NCBI RefSeq assembly: GCF_000013865.1
Contig: NC_007948.1
Location: 372,001 to 436,000 of the forward strand
Reading direction: 5' to 3'
Length of the DNA: 64,000 nucleotides
Source of the DNA: Polaromonas sp. JS666
GTDB lineage: Bacteria > Pseudomonadota > Gammaproteobacteria > Burkholderiales > Burkholderiaceae_C
Shown here: piece after piece, positions 42,985 through 51,690 of the stretch
Position numbering within the stretch: the stretch's first letter is position 1
Layout of the letters: the number at the start of each line of letters is the position of its first letter
Program-made: the position numbers and the translations under genes
Notes under the pieces: generated by a model
Seen by the model: the letters and a program-made list of their open reading frames with translations, nothing else
Database searches by the model: none
What the model was told of the DNA's origin: nothing

Positions 42985-43005
42985 GGGCGCGCGCAGCGCG
43001 CGCCC
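42985..43005 (+). terminator. Perfect GC-rich palindrome after the importer operon
   Basis: GGGCGCGCGC and its reverse complement flank a single A (42985-43005), and an outer CCAGC/GCTGG pair extends the stem; a short T-run follows at 43023. It lies between the ATPase and the porin genes and may end the importer transcript. Confidence 0.45.
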
Positions 43006-43042
43006 GCTGGCTGAGTTCATCCTATTTTTAACCGAAGACAAC

Positions 43043-44470
43043 ATGAAAAACATGAAAAGATCTGCAATCACCCTGATGCTGCTGGCGTCGGGCACCCTCA
43101 GCCTGTCCGCCCTGGCCCAGACCCCGAAGGATTTCGAGGAGCTGCGCCAGGAGTTCCTGCGCTTGCGGCAGGAGCTCAACCAGCTCAAGGCGCAGCCGCC
43201 CGCCGCCGCGCCGGCGGTCAGCAATGCCGCCATCGAGCGCCTTGAGCAGCTGGAGCTCAAGCAAAAGGATGCGGTGGTGCTGGGTGACATTCCCGGCAGC
43301 TTCCGGCTGCCGGGCTCGGAGACCTCGCTGCGCCTGTATGGCGTGGCCGAGCTCAATGCCGTGCATGAATTCAAGGGCGACAATTCGGCCAACGACTACT
43401 CGACGTTTGTGCCGTACGCGCCTATCAATGGGTCGACCAACCGCACCGGCCAGACCTACCTGCATGCCCGCACCTCCCGCATCGGCATTGAAGCCTCCAC
43501 CCCGACCCCTCACGGTCCGCTGGCGGTGAAGGTCGAGGGCGACTTCAACAATGATCCCCGCACCGGCAACAGCGCCGTGTATGGAACGGTCGGCAACATC
43601 TACACCCAGCAGGCGACCAACTCCTACAACTTCCGCCTGCGCCATGCCTACGGCCAGTTTGGCGGGCTGCTGGTCGGGCAGACCTGGTCGACCTTCATGG
43701 ACCTCGACAACTCGCCGGAGACCGTCGATTTCAATGGCCCGATCGGCTCGACCTTCATTCGCCAGCCGCAAGTCCGCTATGCCTATGGCACCAAAGACAT
43801 GGGCACCTTCACCGTGGCCGCTGAAAATTCGGTGAGCTACGTGCTTGACAACACGGGTGTGGCGACGCCGGCCGGCTTCTCCCGGGTGCCGGACTTCATC
43901 GCGCGCTGGGACAAGAGCTTCGGCTGGGGTGCGATGAGCGTGCGCGGGCTGACCCATGAGCTGCGCGTCAACGGCGACATCGGCGGTGCCAGCGTCAATG
44001 CGTCGCGGCGCGGCTACGGCGTGGGCGCGACGGCCCTGGTCAAGATGCGTGATGCCAAGGACTTCGCCAGCTTTGCGGTGACCTATGGCAAAGGCATCGG
44101 GCGCTACCTCAATTACATTGAAGGCGCCAGCTACGACCCGGCGACCAATGACATCCTGCTGGAAAAGGCCCTGGGTGTGGTGGTGGGCTACCAGTACAAG
44201 GCGAGCGATACCTTCCGCACCAACTTTGTGTTGGGCTGGCAGAAGAACTACGACAACGCCTACACCGCCTTTGCCCGCGCCAACGGCCTGGACACCGGGC
44301 AGTTCGGCATCAACCGCCGTGTCTACCAGGCGCACCTGGGCTTCATTTACAACCCGATCAAGAACGTGGACTTCGGCGCTGAATATGTGTTTGGCCAGCG
44401 CGAGACGCTGAGCGGCGAAAAGGGGAATATGTCGCGTGTGAACCTGTCGGCGAAGTACTACTTCAACTGA
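43043..44470 (+). CDS. DcaP-like trimeric outer-membrane porin
   Basis: A 475-residue exported protein with signal peptide ending SLSALAQ (about residue 26), then a short heptad segment (EELRQEFLRLRQELNQLKAQ) and a beta-barrel (GSFRLPGSETSLRLYGVAEL onward) rich in alternating hydrophobic residues and ending with an aromatic residue (KYYFN), as required for BAM recognition. The N-terminal coiled coil plus barrel layout is that of DcaP-like channels for dicarboxylates and related solutes. The ATG at 43052 is an alternative start. Confidence 0.88.
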   Translation: MKNMKRSAITLMLLASGTLSLSALAQTPKDFEELRQEFLRLRQELNQLKAQPPAAAPAVSNAAIERLEQLELKQKDAVVLGDIPGSFRLPGSETSLRLYGVAELNAVHEFKGDNSANDYSTFVPYAPINGSTNRTGQTYLHARTSRIGIEASTPTPHGPLAVKVEGDFNNDPRTGNSAVYGTVGNIYTQQATNSYNFRLRHAYGQFGGLLVGQTWSTFMDLDNSPETVDFNGPIGSTFIRQPQVRYAYGTKDMGTFTVAAENSVSYVLDNTGVATPAGFSRVPDFIARWDKSFGWGAMSVRGLTHELRVNGDIGGASVNASRRGYGVGATALVKMRDAKDFASFAVTYGKGIGRYLNYIEGASYDPATNDILLEKALGVVVGYQYKASDTFRTNFVLGWQKNYDNAYTAFARANGLDTGQFGINRRVYQAHLGFIYNPIKNVDFGAEYVFGQRETLSGEKGNMSRVNLSAKYYFN

Positions 44471-44493
44471 GAGAGTGAGAGTTTTTCGATTTC

Positions 44494-44612
44494 ACTCCCT
44501 CTCCCTCTCCCTCTGGGAGAGGGCGGGGGTGAGGGCCGGCGAGTGGCCACAACACTGGAGCACAGCCCCTCACCCCAACCCTCTCCCCAAAGGGGCGAGG
44601 GAGGAAATGCCG
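44494..44612. repeat. CCCTCTCC / GGAGAGGG intergenic repeat
   Basis: CTCCCT repeats lead into GGGAGAGGGCGGGGGTGAGGG (44515-44535), answered in inverse by CCCCTCACCCCAACCCTCTC (from 44567). This CCCTCACCCCAACCCTCTCC element is widespread in proteobacterial intergenic DNA. Confidence 0.85.
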
Positions 44613-44719
44613 TCGCTTCGAAAAACTCCCAGCCTCTGAGTCAATTTCAACTGAGCGGAACAGGGGCGCCCCCGCCCGACGGGATAGGTGGTAGGTGGTG
44701 CGCCTGTCCCGCCGGGCGG

Positions 44720-45091
44720 GTCACGGCCCGGATCGTTCTGCTGATTTTCATGGTGGCAGGCGACCGACTGCTGCACGCCATGCGCCTGACCGATGCCTCG
44801 TTCGAAATCGCGGGCGGGGTGATCCTCTTCCTGATGGCGATGGGCATGGCCTTTCCAGGCATGGGCGTGAGCCTTGCTGATTCCGGCCACGGTGGCGAGC
44901 CGATGCTGGTGCCGCCGGCCATCCCTGTGATCACCGGCCCGTCGGCGCTGGCCACCGTGCTGCTGCTGGCGGCCCGCCAGCCAGACCGTGGCTGGACCTG
45001 GGCGGCCGCGATCGGCTTGCTGCTGTCGGCGATGGCCGTCGACAAGCTGATTTCCGGACTGCGCCGCGCCTTTCCAGGCGTGACGGGATGA
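44720..45091 (+). pseudogene. MarC-family membrane protein fragment
   Basis: The encoded segment ARIVLLIFMVAGDRLLHAM, SFEIAGGVILFLMAMGM, then VPPAIPVITGPSALATVLL matches the middle of MarC/UPF0056 inner-membrane proteins, including the conserved PLAIP-like and GP motifs. The start and perhaps the end of the usual ~200-residue protein are missing; the upstream reading frame runs into the CCCTCTCC repeat and encodes unrelated sequence. It is probably a decayed gene. Confidence 0.7.
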
Positions 45092-45235
45092 ATGGGGGGA
45101 ATGTCGGTGAATGTTTGTCCGGAATTTTCGGATTGGTTGATTAATTATTGTCTAATAAATCGAATAAATATAGTGAATAAATCTATATTTATTGATTAAT
45201 CATAGATGCATTGTCGTTAATAGACGGAGCTCATC
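45092..45235 (+). promoter_or_regulatory. AT-rich control region before putA
   Basis: The spacer is markedly AT-rich and contains a perfect inverted repeat, TAAATATAG at 45165-45173 and CTATATTTA at 45183-45191, plus the direct repeat TTGATTAAT at 45137 and 45192. An ACGGAGC ribosome-binding site precedes the ATG. Because this PutA lacks the DNA-binding domain that lets long PutAs repress themselves, an outside regulator such as a PutR-like Lrp protein is expected. Confidence 0.6.
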
Positions 45236-48205
45236 ATGCGTTTGCCATTTCCATACCGGCCCGAAGGCCAGGTCGTTGCCAGCCTGCTGAAGTCACTGGC
45301 GGGCGCACTCGACTGGGCCGCTGCCGTGCAGCCCGCCCAGCCCTGGGTGCAGGCCGTGCGTGACAACCCGCCGCCCTTCTGGGCCATGGAGAGCCTGCTC
45401 AAGGAGTACCCGATTTCCAGCGCCGAAGGCCTGGCCCTGATGCGGCTGGCCGAAGCCCTGCTGCGCGTGCCCGATGCCGAAACCGCGATTGCCCTGACGG
45501 CCGACCAGCTGGGGCGGGCCGACTTTGAGACCGCCGGCGACGGCGTGATGGCCCGGCTGTCGGCCTCGGCCATTGCGATGTCCAAGAAATTCTTGCCGGA
45601 AGGCGGCCAGCCCAACCTGATGAGCAAGCTCGGCGCGCGCACCGTGGTTGCGGCCACGCTGCGGGCGGTGCAACTGCTGGGCCGCCAGTTTGTGCTGGGC
45701 CAGAACATTGGCGAGGCCATGAATGAGGCCGACGATGCGCGCAGGAAGATGCCGAATCTGAGGTTCAGCTACGACATGCTGGGCGAGGGCGCGCGCACCG
45801 ACGCGGACGCCCTGCGCTACCTGGCCAGCTACACCAATGCCATTGAATCAATAGCCGCCGGTGCAAGCAATGCAAGCCCAACGGAGCAAAACGACGGTAT
45901 TTCCATCAAGTTGAGCGCGCTGCACCCGCGCTATGAAGACGCCCAGCGCGAGCGTGTGATGGCCGAGCTGGTGCCGCGTGTCTGGGGCCTGTGCGAACTG
46001 GCGGCCCGCGCCAACATCAATCTCACGGTCGATGCCGAGGAAGTGGACCGGCTCGAGTTGTCGCTCGACATGTTTGAAGCGCTGGCCGCCCGGGTGGCGC
46101 AGCACTATCCGCAGTGGCAGGGCTTTGGCCTGGCCATGCAGGCGTACCAGACCCGGTCGCTGGCGCTGATTGAACAGGTGATCGCCATCGGCCGCCGCTA
46201 CAAGCTGCGCCTGATGTGCCGCCTGGTCAAGGGCGCGTACTGGGATTCGGAGATCAAGCGAGCGCAGGAGCTGGGCCTGCCGCATTACCCGGTGTTCACC
46301 CACAAGCACCACACCGACGTGTCCTACCTCGCCTGCGCGCAGGCCCTGCTGTCAGCGCCAGACGCGATTTACCCGCAGTTTGCCGGGCACAACGCGGGCA
46401 CGATTGCGGCCATCCTGCAAATGGCTTCCCGCAACGGGGTTCCCTTTGAACTGCAACGCCTGCACGGCATGGGCGAGGGCATCTTCCGCGAGGTGCTGAA
46501 GAACCCGCTGATCAGCTGCCGTGTCTACGCGCCCGTCGGCGCGCACCGCGACCTGCTGGCCTACCTGGTGCGCCGCCTGCTCGAAAACGGTGCCAATTCT
46601 TCCTTTGTGCATCAGCTGGCCGATGAATCCGTGAACATGGGCGAGCTGCTGACCTCGCCGCTGCGCCTGGAGCCCGAGCCGTCCCTGCCACTGCCGCCCA
46701 CGCTGTACGGCCCAGGCCGCCCCAACAGCCTGGGGCTGGACCTGACCGTTGACAGCATGCGTGCACCGCTGTTTGCGGCTTTTGAGTCGGTGCGGGTTCC
46801 GACAGTGCCCGAGTTCGATGCCAGATTGGCCACCAGCGCGGTAGCGATGGGTGTAAGCAGCTATCAAAAATGGAGCAAGGTGGAGGTGGCCGAACGCGCC
46901 GCCATCCTGCGTCGCGCCGCCGATGCGCTGCAGCAGCAGATGCCGAAGTTCTGCGCGTTGCTGGTGAAGGAAGCGTTCAAAACCTGGGGCGACGCCGTGT
47001 CCGAGGTGCGCGAGGCGGTGGATTTCCTGCGCTACTACGCCAATGAAGCCGAGCGCATCATGGCGCCTGTCGCCTTGCCGGGGCCGACCGGCGAGACCAA
47101 TGAACTGCGCCTGACGGCGCGCGGCGCCTGGGTCTGCATCAGCCCGTGGAATTTTCCGCTGGCGATTTTTACCGGCCAGGTCGCTGCCGCGCTGGCCACC
47201 GGCAACGCCGTGCTGGCCAAGCCCGCCGAGCAAACGCCGGGCGTGGCCTGGGAGGCCGTCAAGCTGCTGCATGCGGCTGGTGTGCCCGAAGGCGCGTTGC
47301 AGCTGCTGCACGGCCCAGGCGAAACCGTGGGCGCCGCGCTGGTGGCCGCACCGCAGGTGGCGGGCGTGGTGTTCACCGGCTCCACCCAGGTCGCCAAAAT
47401 CATCAACCGGGCACTGGCCGCCAAAGACGGTCCCATCGTGCCGCTGATCGCCGAGACCGGCGGCATCAACGCCATGCTGGTCGACAGCACCGCGCTGCCC
47501 GAGCAGGTGGCCGATGCGGTGGTGCAAAGCGCGTTTCGCAGTGCCGGCCAGCGCTGCTCGGCGCTGCGCCTGCTGTGCGTGCATGAAGGCATTGCCGACG
47601 GCGTGATCGACATGATCCAGGGCGCGGCGCAGGAGCTGGTGCTGGGCAACCCGGCGGAGCTGGCCACCGATGTCGGCCCGGTGATTGATCGTGAGGCCTT
47701 TGACAACATCCAGCGCCACCTGAAACGCTTGGGTACAGACTCAAAAGTGCTGGTGGCGCGCAGAGAAAATGGAGCAGAAGCTGCTGATTTGATGGCGAAC
47801 AGCATTGCGCCGGCGGCGTTTGAAGTCAGCAGCCTGGCCGAAGTCAAGGACGAAATCTTTGGCCCGGTGTTGCAAATCGTGCGCTGGGGCAGCGGCGAAC
47901 TCAAAAGCCCTGAAGCCGTCATCGAACAGATCAACGCCCTCGGCTATGGCCTGACGCTGGGCCTCCAGACCCGCATCGACTCGCGCGCGCAAGCCCTGGC
48001 CGCTGCCGCGCATGTGGGCAACATCTATGTCAACCGCAACATGATTGGTGCGGTGGTCGGTGTGCAGCCCTTCGGTGGCGAAGGGCTCAGCGGCACCGGC
48101 CCGAAAGCCGGCGGGCCGCATTACCTGTACCGCTTCTGCGCGGAGCAGACCGTGACGGTCAATACGACGGCGGCGGGCGGCAACGCGGCGCTGTTGGCGG
48201 GCTAA
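45236..48205 (+). CDS. putA: Bifunctional proline dehydrogenase / L-glutamate gamma-semialdehyde dehydrogenase PutA, short type
   Basis: A 989-residue fusion enzyme that oxidises proline to glutamate. The FAD-containing proline dehydrogenase barrel covers about residues 90-440 (RLVKGAYWDSEIKRAQ, FTHKHHTDVSYLA, FAGHNAGTIAAI). The aldehyde dehydrogenase covers about 500-970, with Glu in PLIAETGGINAML and catalytic Cys774 in SAGQRCSALRLL. There is no N-terminal ribbon-helix-helix domain and no long C-terminal domain, so this is the minimal, non-DNA-binding type. Two AT-richer stretches interrupt the coding pattern near 45840-45900 and 46850-46880. Confidence 0.95.
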   Translation: MRLPFPYRPEGQVVASLLKSLAGALDWAAAVQPAQPWVQAVRDNPPPFWAMESLLKEYPISSAEGLALMRLAEALLRVPDAETAIALTADQLGRADFETAGDGVMARLSASAIAMSKKFLPEGGQPNLMSKLGARTVVAATLRAVQLLGRQFVLGQNIGEAMNEADDARRKMPNLRFSYDMLGEGARTDADALRYLASYTNAIESIAAGASNASPTEQNDGISIKLSALHPRYEDAQRERVMAELVPRVWGLCELAARANINLTVDAEEVDRLELSLDMFEALAARVAQHYPQWQGFGLAMQAYQTRSLALIEQVIAIGRRYKLRLMCRLVKGAYWDSEIKRAQELGLPHYPVFTHKHHTDVSYLACAQALLSAPDAIYPQFAGHNAGTIAAILQMASRNGVPFELQRLHGMGEGIFREVLKNPLISCRVYAPVGAHRDLLAYLVRRLLENGANSSFVHQLADESVNMGELLTSPLRLEPEPSLPLPPTLYGPGRPNSLGLDLTVDSMRAPLFAAFESVRVPTVPEFDARLATSAVAMGVSSYQKWSKVEVAERAAILRRAADALQQQMPKFCALLVKEAFKTWGDAVSEVREAVDFLRYYANEAERIMAPVALPGPTGETNELRLTARGAWVCISPWNFPLAIFTGQVAAALATGNAVLAKPAEQTPGVAWEAVKLLHAAGVPEGALQLLHGPGETVGAALVAAPQVAGVVFTGSTQVAKIINRALAAKDGPIVPLIAETGGINAMLVDSTALPEQVADAVVQSAFRSAGQRCSALRLLCVHEGIADGVIDMIQGAAQELVLGNPAELATDVGPVIDREAFDNIQRHLKRLGTDSKVLVARRENGAEAADLMANSIAPAAFEVSSLAEVKDEIFGPVLQIVRWGSGELKSPEAVIEQINALGYGLTLGLQTRIDSRAQALAAAAHVGNIYVNRNMIGAVVGVQPFGGEGLSGTGPKAGGPHYLYRFCAEQTVTVNTTAAGGNAALLAG

Positions 48206-48251
48206 GGCTGGCGATTGCATCACCGTGGCGTTCTGGATTTTGCCGTTTGAC

Positions 48252-49421
48252 TTACGCCAGCTGCGACAAGGTCTCCGCCAATTCCCGCATCCCAATCGCT
48301 TCAACATCCGCACTAATGGGGTAACGCTCAAGCCCGCCGTGAACCACAAAGCGCTTGGCGGGCTTCAAGTCTTCGCAGGCTTCGTAAAACCCTCTGGCAG
48401 GTTTGGCGGCGCGGCTGCGCTTGACTTCGATCGCCCAGAGTTCACCGCCCGGAAGCTCTAAAAGCAGATCGATTTCAGCGCCACCTGAGGTGCGATAAAA
48501 ACCCGGCACCGTAAAGGCGGGCGCGGCGTTAATCAGGTTTTCGATCACAAAACCCTCCCAGCTAGCGCCCACCACGGGGTGTCCTAGCAAGGCGTCTCTA
48601 ACCGCGATGTTGAGCAGTGCATGCAGCAAGCCGCTGTCACGGATGTAGACCTTGGGCGACTTCACCAGCCGTTTGCCTACATTGGCGTGGTAAGGCTGCA
48701 GCCTGCGCACCAGCAACAAATCAACCAGCAAATCGGTGTAGCGGCTGACTGTCTGGCTGCTTACTTCCAGGCCTGCGGCCAGGCGAGAGGCGTTGTGCAA
48801 GGCGCCCTGGTTGTGCGCCAGCATAGTCCAAAAGCGGCGCAGGGTTTCGGCCGGAATTCGCGAGCCAAACATGGGCACGTCACGCTCCAGGTAGGTCCTG
48901 AGCAGGTCTTTGCGCCAGTCCAGGCTTTGCCGGTCGTCCTGTGCGAGAAAGCTGTCGGGGAAGCCGCCGCGTATCCAGAGTGCCTCAATTGCATCGGTTG
49001 GCACTTCCAGAACGCTCAAGGGCGTCATGTCGATATAGCTGATGCGCCCGGCCAGGCTCTCGCCACTTTGGCGCATCAAATCCAGCGAAGCCGAGCCGAG
49101 CAACAAGAAGCGCCCGGTACGCTGGCCATGGCGTCGGCCTTGGTCAATCAGGCCGCGCAGGGTTAAAAACAGGTCGGGCACGCGGTGAATTTCGTCCAAG
49201 ATGACCAGCCGGTCTTCATAAGCAGACAAAAAGGCTGTCGGGTTGCTCAGCTTGTCGCGCTCTTCAATAGCTTCAAGGTCAAGGTAAAGGGCGTTTTGCT
49301 GTTTGCCAATTTCGAGCGCCAAGGTGGTTTTGCCCACTTGGCGCGGGCCAATCAGCGCGACGGAGGCTTGACGCGATAGGGCCTGTAATACGGTTTCTTG
49401 TGTTTTTCTAACTAACATCAT
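48252..49421 (-). CDS. AAA ATPase with DUF4143 domain
   Basis: A 389-residue ATPase. Walker A is GPRQVGKTTLALEI, Walker B LVILDEIHRVPDLF, then sensor residues in RFLLLGSASLDLMRQSGESL; the C-terminal DUF4143 part contains SWEGFVIENLINA and GAEIDLLLELPGGELWAIEVK, which looks like a remnant nuclease-like (PD-D/ExK) core. Such proteins are common in accessory DNA and may be toxin-like or defence-related, but no function is established. It converges on putA and has lower GC than its neighbours. Confidence 0.88.
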   Translation of the reverse strand: MMLVRKTQETVLQALSRQASVALIGPRQVGKTTLALEIGKQQNALYLDLEAIEERDKLSNPTAFLSAYEDRLVILDEIHRVPDLFLTLRGLIDQGRRHGQRTGRFLLLGSASLDLMRQSGESLAGRISYIDMTPLSVLEVPTDAIEALWIRGGFPDSFLAQDDRQSLDWRKDLLRTYLERDVPMFGSRIPAETLRRFWTMLAHNQGALHNASRLAAGLEVSSQTVSRYTDLLVDLLLVRRLQPYHANVGKRLVKSPKVYIRDSGLLHALLNIAVRDALLGHPVVGASWEGFVIENLINAAPAFTVPGFYRTSGGAEIDLLLELPGGELWAIEVKRSRAAKPARGFYEACEDLKPAKRFVVHGGLERYPISADVEAIGMRELAETLSQLA

Positions 49422-49907
49422 TGCAAATTTACCATATAGTGGTTAATTTTCATGGTTATCATCTGCGGTGGCACCGGCAATGAGGCAAACAGGGCAGGCA
49501 GGAACTCGAATACTTCTCGAATACCGTACGCGTGTGAGTTGCCATCCATCGGGCTGGACGCCGATCCCCAGCGGGACCCATCGGCGCAGCCTGCACCCGG
49601 GTACCAGGTCGATCAGCGCATCAACGAGTGACGAATGGCCAAAAGCCCGCCCCGGGGATGAAACTTCTCCGGTCGCGGGCAGATCGCGCAAATCTCAATG
49701 ATCCCAGAGCCTGAACCCCCGTTCGGGCTGCGGGTCTCGCGCAAACCAGTTTTCGAACACGGGAATCGGCGCTTGCCGGATGGGCCAACGGCTACGATAC
49801 TTGAACTCAGGGGGTTGAATTTTCCATGCGTTAGAGGTCTTGGCAGTCAGGTATGTTGTGCCGCCTCACCGCTCTGGCAAGTCAAGCCGGGAAAGAAGGA
49901 GTTCGAT
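49422..49907. other. Gap with no supported gene
   Basis: These 486 bases contain only unconvincing reading frames, some rich in Arg and Pro. The right end holds the ribosome-binding site AAGGAG of the following gene. Confidence 0.45.
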
Positions 49908-50393
49908 ATGCAACTCATCACTGTGAAAATCGACAAGCCGGAAGCGACCAACTTCATTCTGGGGCAGACCCACTTCATCAAGTCCGTCGAGGACCTCCAC
50001 GAAGCGCTGGTGGGCGCCGTGCCGGGCATCAAGTTTGGCCTGGCCTTTTGCGAAGCTTCCGGCAAATGCCTGGTGCGGTGGTCGGGTACCGACCCCGCCA
50101 TGGTCGAACTTGCCCGGAATAACGCAAAGACTCTTGCTGCGGGCCATTGCTTCATCATTTTCCTGGGGGAAGGCTTCTACCCGCTGAATGTGTTGAACAC
50201 CGTCAAAATGGTGCCGGAGGTATGCCGCATTTTCTGCGCAACAGCCAATCCAACCGAAGTGATTCTTGCGGAGACGGAGCAGGGACGCGGCGTCCTGGGC
50301 GTGGTGGACGGTTTTCCAACCAAAGGGGTCGAGGACGAGGACGACATCAGCTGGCGCAAGAATCTGTTGCGGCAGATCGGCTACAAGCTTTGA
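49908..50393 (+). CDS. Adenosine-specific kinase family protein (DUF355)
   Basis: A 161-residue protein matching the adenosine-specific kinase/DUF355 family, first described from thermophiles. Recognisable segments are MQLITVKIDKPEATNFILGQ, HFIKSVEDLHEALVG, FGLAFCEASGKCLVRWSGTD and GRGVLGVVDGFPTKGVED. An AAGGAG site lies eight bases before the ATG at 49908; a much longer frame starting upstream lacks such support. The function in this organism is unknown. Confidence 0.85.
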   Translation: MQLITVKIDKPEATNFILGQTHFIKSVEDLHEALVGAVPGIKFGLAFCEASGKCLVRWSGTDPAMVELARNNAKTLAAGHCFIIFLGEGFYPLNVLNTVKMVPEVCRIFCATANPTEVILAETEQGRGVLGVVDGFPTKGVEDEDDISWRKNLLRQIGYKL

Positions 50394-50431
50394 TTGAAGA
50401 GCCGGCGCGGCTGGAGGGGATCCGATAAATC

Positions 50432-50479
50432 ATTGCCGGATTGCCGGATTGCCGGATTGCCGGATTGCCGGATTGCCGG
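50432..50479. repeat. Eight-base tandem repeat (ATTGCCGG, six copies)
   Basis: ATTGCCGG is repeated six times without interruption, 38 bp after the DUF355 gene and 128 bp before the host-attachment gene. Such slipped-strand repeats can vary in number between strains. Confidence 0.95.
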
Positions 50480-50607
50480 CTTCGGCGGCGTCGTTGGAGC
50501 AATGGGAATGGGGTTGATTTGTCAGCCCGCTTGCATTCGGCGGCGCTGGCGACTAACGTAAGAGGGCAACATGACTGGTTGCCCGTTTACTTCAAAGGAG
50601 CATGCAT

Positions 50608-51051
50608 ATGCCCAACACCACCTGGATTTTGGTAGCCAACGCAAGCACCGCCAAAATCTATGCCAACCACGGCACCAAGAAAGGACTCAAGATTCTGAAG
50701 GAGACCGAACACCCGGAAAGCCGACAAAAAAGTGCCGATCTGGCCACCGACCGCCCCGGACACATGCCGGGCATTGGCAATGGCCACGGCGCCTGCCAGC
50801 CCCAGACCGACCCCAAGCGCAACGCCGCGCAGCATTTCGCCCAGGAGCTGGCGCGCGAGTTCAATCATGGCCGCAGCACCAACCAGTTCGGGCGCGCCAT
50901 CCTCATCGCCCCGTCTTCTTTCATGGGCCTGCTCAACGACAAGCTGGACGGCCCCACCGCCAAGCTGGTCAGCGACCGCTTCGAAAAGGATTACACCAAG
51001 GCGAGCGAAAAGGAGCTCACCGGACATCTGGAGTCCTGCATCTATCTTTGA
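50608..51051 (+). CDS. Host-attachment family protein (bacterial eRF1-like, baeRF)
   Basis: A 147-residue protein of the family annotated as 'protein required for attachment to host cells', now related to bacterial eRF1-like (baeRF) domains. Visible segments are TTWILVANASTAKIYAN, PESRQKSADLATDRPGHMPG, and the Arg/His-rich AAQHFAQELAREFNHGR. The ATG at 50608 is seven bases after AAAGGAG, better than the ATG at 50602. The name reflects history; a ribosome- or stress-linked role is possible. Confidence 0.85.
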   Translation: MPNTTWILVANASTAKIYANHGTKKGLKILKETEHPESRQKSADLATDRPGHMPGIGNGHGACQPQTDPKRNAAQHFAQELAREFNHGRSTNQFGRAILIAPSSFMGLLNDKLDGPTAKLVSDRFEKDYTKASEKELTGHLESCIYL

Positions 51052-51690
51052 CCGGCCCTAATCGACGCTCCCGGTATGCAGTGCGTACTCGGGGCGCCGG
51101 ATTTTTCGCTGCGGGCGTGGTGACAGCCAAGGCGCTGGCGGCTAGCGGCGCGGTATGCCTGCGCCATCCTTGCCAGCATTGCCGACGATGGGGACAGCCG
51201 GCGCGAGCGGTGTCGTGACAGTTCTGCCTGTGAAGACGCCAGAGCCAGAGCCCCGTGCACCGGAGCGCTATCTGCGGGCCATGCTGATCGTATGCATCCA
51301 CGAAGTCTTTGCGCTGGTGTGCCTGCACCGCAGTGGCCAGATGCGGATCATCTCTTTCATCATCGATGGTCTAGTGCAGTGTTGCACGCTATCTGGAACA
51401 TAAAACCGCGTCTTTTGCGCCATGGCGGCGTTGCAAATCCGCGCGATACCTGCGGGTATCGCTGTGGTTTGCGCCTTGCCCTGACCCAAAATCCATCGCT
51501 TTTATTTGTCCCATCAAGCATGCAACACTGCACTGGATGCGAGAAAGATCCTGAGGTTCTTCGGCGAAGACTCACGCCCACCCAGAATGGCCCTGCACGC
51601 GAGCCACCGCTGTAGGATGGGCACCATGCCGTGGGGAAGACTTCGCGGCCGCACCCTACGGCACGAAGTTTGCAGTCACCCGGCACCGTC
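51052..51690. other. Gene-free stretch with a MITE-like inverted-repeat element
   Basis: No gene is supported in these 639 bases. The region 51373-51534 is bounded by 14-base perfect inverted repeats and has an internal hairpin. The rest shows nothing I can support, except the space for the promoter of the M20 gene that starts at 51691. Confidence 0.5.
51373..51534. repeat. MITE-like element with terminal inverted repeats
   Basis: AGTGCAGTGTTGCA (51373-51386) is exactly repeated in inverse at 51521-51534, and the similarity extends inward imperfectly to about 38 bases. A central stem GCGATACC/GGTATCGC (51443-51462) can be extended by a second stem. No target-site duplication is visible. It may be a miniature mobile element or a control sequence. 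Confidence 0.5.

Noticed and set aside
43028..44335. Minus-strand open frame of about 435 codons opposite the porin
   Set aside because: Composition typical of an antisense GC-rich frame, and the plus-strand porin has signal peptide and barrel features.
46352..47719. Minus-strand open frame of about 455 codons inside putA
   Set aside because: Antisense shadow of the strongly conserved aldehyde dehydrogenase domain; no domain or ribosome-binding site.
49443..49691. Minus-strand 82-codon frame between the DUF4143 and DUF355 genes
   Set aside because: No ribosome-binding site, no domain, and low-complexity composition.
50432..50479. Possible CRISPR-like array
   Set aside because: The units are eight bases, adjacent and without spacers, so this is a simple tandem repeat; no cas genes were seen anywhere in the window.
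51155..51403. Plus-strand 82-codon frame in the gene-free stretch before the M20 gene
   Set aside because: Pro/Ala-rich, no domain and no start-site support.
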